DNA of 6,622 nucleotides, taken from positions 1-6,622 of the forward strand of contig JASLGB010000427.1 in assembly GCA_030150315.1 (NCBI GenBank), in the 5' to 3' direction. A program made the translations under genes and the position numbers. The number at the start of each line of letters is the position of its first letter. Position 1 is the stretch's first letter. Positions 5,357 through 6,622 of the stretch are shown piece by piece. The stretch comes from Dokdonella sp. GTDB lineage: Bacteria; Pseudomonadota; Gammaproteobacteria; Xanthomonadales; Rhodanobacteraceae. The notes below the pieces were generated by a model. It was not told the origin of the DNA. It searched no databases and saw only the letters and a program-made list of their open reading frames with translations.

Positions 5357-6544
5357 ATGCATCACGGCGCCGACATACTGCTTGCCCTGTTCACGATCTT
5401 CATCGCCGCCCAAATCGGCGCCGAGATCGCGCAACGGCTGAAGCTGCCCGGCGTCGTCGGCGAGATCGTCGCGGGTTGCGCCATTGGCCCTGCCGCGCTC
5501 GGGCTCATCTCGGTCGACCAGATCGCCGCCGGCACGCCGCTGGACGTGCTCGCCGAACTCGGCGTGGTGCTGCTGCTGTTCTCGGTCGGCCTGGAAACCC
5601 GCCTCGACGACCTGCGCAAGGTCGGCAAGAGCGCCTTCCTCGTCGGCGTGCTCGGCGTGATCGTGCCGTTCGGACTCGGCTCGCTGTGGGCGCACGGCAG
5701 CGGCTTCGAGTGGGTGCAGTCGATGTTCATCGCCGCCGCCTTCGTCGCCACCTCGGCCGGCATCACCGCGCGCGTGCTGCAGGAGCTGGGCGTGCTCGAC
5801 CGCGTCGAAAGTCGCGTGATCCTGGGCGCGGCCGTCATCGACGACATCCTCGCCATGCTGCTGCTCGGCATCGTCACCGCCCTGCAGGGCGGCGGCGGAG
5901 TGGACTTCACCGGACTGGCCCTAGTGCTGGGGCAAGCGATCGGCTTCGTCGCGGTCATCGGCTGGGTCGGCACGCGCGTGATGCGCAAGCGCTCGACGTG
6001 GATCGACCGGCCGATCAATCCGCTGTCGCCGCTGATGATCACGCTGGCGCTGTGCCTTGGCCTCGCCTGGCTGTCGACCGGCTTCGGCCTTGCCGCCATC
6101 ATCGGCGCATTCCTCGCCGGCATGATCGCCTCGGAAACCCATCGCCGCGACGAGCTGGAACACCAGATGCAGCCGCTGTTGGCCTTCCTGACGCCGTTCT
6201 TCTTCGTCGTCACGGGTGCCAAGGTCAACCTCGCCGAACTCGCCAGCGCCAGTGCACTGGGCATGCTGGCGCTCGTGACGGTGATAGCGATCGTCTCGAA
6301 ACTCGCGGGCGGCTTCCTCGGCTCGCTGTCGCTTGGCCGGCGCGGCGCGTTGATCGTGGGCTTCGGCATGGTGCCCCGCGGCGAGGTAGGCGTGGTCATT
6401 GCCAGCCTCGGTCTCGCCGCCGGGGTCTTCGACGAACGAATCTATGCGGTGATCGTCGCCATGTCGCTGCTGACGGCGATGGTCACCCCGCCTATCCTTG
6501 CGCTTCTCCTTCAGGAGCGCCCCGCATCGAGCGATACGCCGTAA
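5357..6544 (+). CDS. CPA2-family cation:proton antiporter (Na+/H+ exchanger domain, no RCK domain)
   Basis: The 395-residue inner-membrane protein is nearly all hydrophobic, with about 12-13 membrane segments between residues 5 and 386. The early LKLPGVVGEIVAGCAIGP segment (29-45) is the hallmark of KefB/NapA-type CPA2 transporters, followed by LAELGVVLLLFSVGLE (65-80). The ion site is visible as ATSAGITARVL (131-141) facing the double aspartate in VIDDI (Asp162-Asp163), typical of electrogenic antiporters. Lys315 in IVSKLAGG and PRGEVGVVIAS (340-350) are the matching late motifs. Such proteins exchange H+ for Na+ or K+, serving pH and salt homeostasis; the ion cannot be told from sequence. 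The chain ends six residues after the last segment's LLLQER, so the cytoplasmic TrkA-N/RCK domain of E. coli KefB/KefC is absent, and glutathione gating of that kind is unlikely. The start at 5357 has GGAG 6 nt upstream. The 3' end overlaps the convergent photolyase-like gene by 53 bp. Confidence 0.93.
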   Translation: MHHGADILLALFTIFIAAQIGAEIAQRLKLPGVVGEIVAGCAIGPAALGLISVDQIAAGTPLDVLAELGVVLLLFSVGLETRLDDLRKVGKSAFLVGVLGVIVPFGLGSLWAHGSGFEWVQSMFIAAAFVATSAGITARVLQELGVLDRVESRVILGAAVIDDILAMLLLGIVTALQGGGGVDFTGLALVLGQAIGFVAVIGWVGTRVMRKRSTWIDRPINPLSPLMITLALCLGLAWLSTGFGLAAIIGAFLAGMIASETHRRDELEHQMQPLLAFLTPFFFVVTGAKVNLAELASASALGMLALVTVIAIVSKLAGGFLGSLSLGRRGALIVGFGMVPRGEVGVVIASLGLAAGVFDERIYAVIVAMSLLTAMVTPPILALLLQERPASSDTP

Positions 6545-6622
6545 GCGCGTCCTCGCGCGTCGCCTTCAGGTCCACGAGGGGGCGCGGATAACCGGATCGC
6601 CTGAGGTATGCCTCGTCTTCCC
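6492..6622 (-). CDS. C-terminal tail of a probable deoxyribodipyrimidine photolyase (cut by window edge)
   Basis: An open minus-strand frame enters from the right edge and stops at TAG (6494-6492), giving 42 residues. Its core, YLRRSGYPRPLVDLKATREDA with LTAYRSMR after it, matches the end of the FAD-binding domain of photolyase/cryptochrome proteins. There a YPxPIVD motif is followed by a helix with the pattern RxxALxAY; the E. coli PhrB tail has YPQPIVEHKEAR and LAAYEAAR. A full protein would use light to split pyrimidine dimers in DNA. The motif is distinctive but short, so the subclass (CPD photolyase phrB, 6-4 photolyase or cryptochrome) cannot be fixed. The last 53 bp overlap the antiporter 3' end, and no terminator is seen between them. 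Codon phase fits throughout the visible part. Confidence 0.75.
   Translation of the reverse strand, partial: EDEAYLRRSGYPRPLVDLKATREDALTAYRSMRGAPEGEAQG

Noticed and set aside
5337..5441. Small 34-codon frame on the plus strand just before and across the antiporter start
   Set aside because: It has no Shine-Dalgarno and a Ser/Pro/Arg-rich composition typical of a frame-shifted shadow of the antiporter.
5362..6399. A 345-codon minus-strand frame opposite the antiporter
   Set aside because: It is a Ser/Thr/Pro-rich shadow without a family motif; the plus strand encodes an intact membrane transporter.

Overview
The window is GC-rich chromosomal DNA from a gammaproteobacterium. The best fit is the order Lysobacterales (Xanthomonadales): the cmk-rpsA-ihfB block is gammaproteobacterial, and ribosomal protein S1 ends in a GGTTKLGALLKEQ-type tail that I associate with that order. 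Base composition and codon use look even throughout. I see no insertion sequence, CRISPR array, tRNA, rRNA or phage gene.

Layout. Positions 1-5148 carry five genes, all read right to left. In transcription order they are a 4,5-DOPA extradiol dioxygenase homologue (ygiD, 4348-5148), a WS/DGAT-family O-acyltransferase (2804-4267), cytidylate kinase (cmk, 2049-2735), 30S ribosomal protein S1 (rpsA, 198-1862) and the first 33 codons of integration host factor beta (ihfB, 1-101, cut by the window edge). Position 5149 begins a 208-bp divergent intergenic region. Beyond it, a compact CPA2-type cation:proton antiporter (5357-6544) is read left to right. Its 3' end overlaps the tail of a convergent gene (6492-6622, cut by the window edge) whose last 42 residues look like the C-terminus of a DNA photolyase.

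How the genes fit together. cmk-rpsA-ihfB is the conserved module linking CMP/dCMP phosphorylation, translation initiation and nucleoid architecture. The acyltransferase and the dioxygenase sit where enterobacteria have aroA and serC. They share only strand with the module; I infer no pathway link. The antiporter and photolyase are accessory housekeeping functions.

Non-coding signals. The clearest is between rpsA and ihfB: a perfect 12-bp all-GC hairpin followed by a textbook intrinsic terminator whose U-tract ends only 19 nt before the ihfB start codon. This leaves no room for a separate ihfB promoter downstream of it, so ihfB should depend on read-through. The rpsA leader has three consecutive possible hairpins ahead of a weak Shine-Dalgarno, which recalls the self-regulated rpsA leader of E. 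coli. I found no convincing new multi-gene system; most of the window is ordinary core genome with a few regulatory details worth checking.
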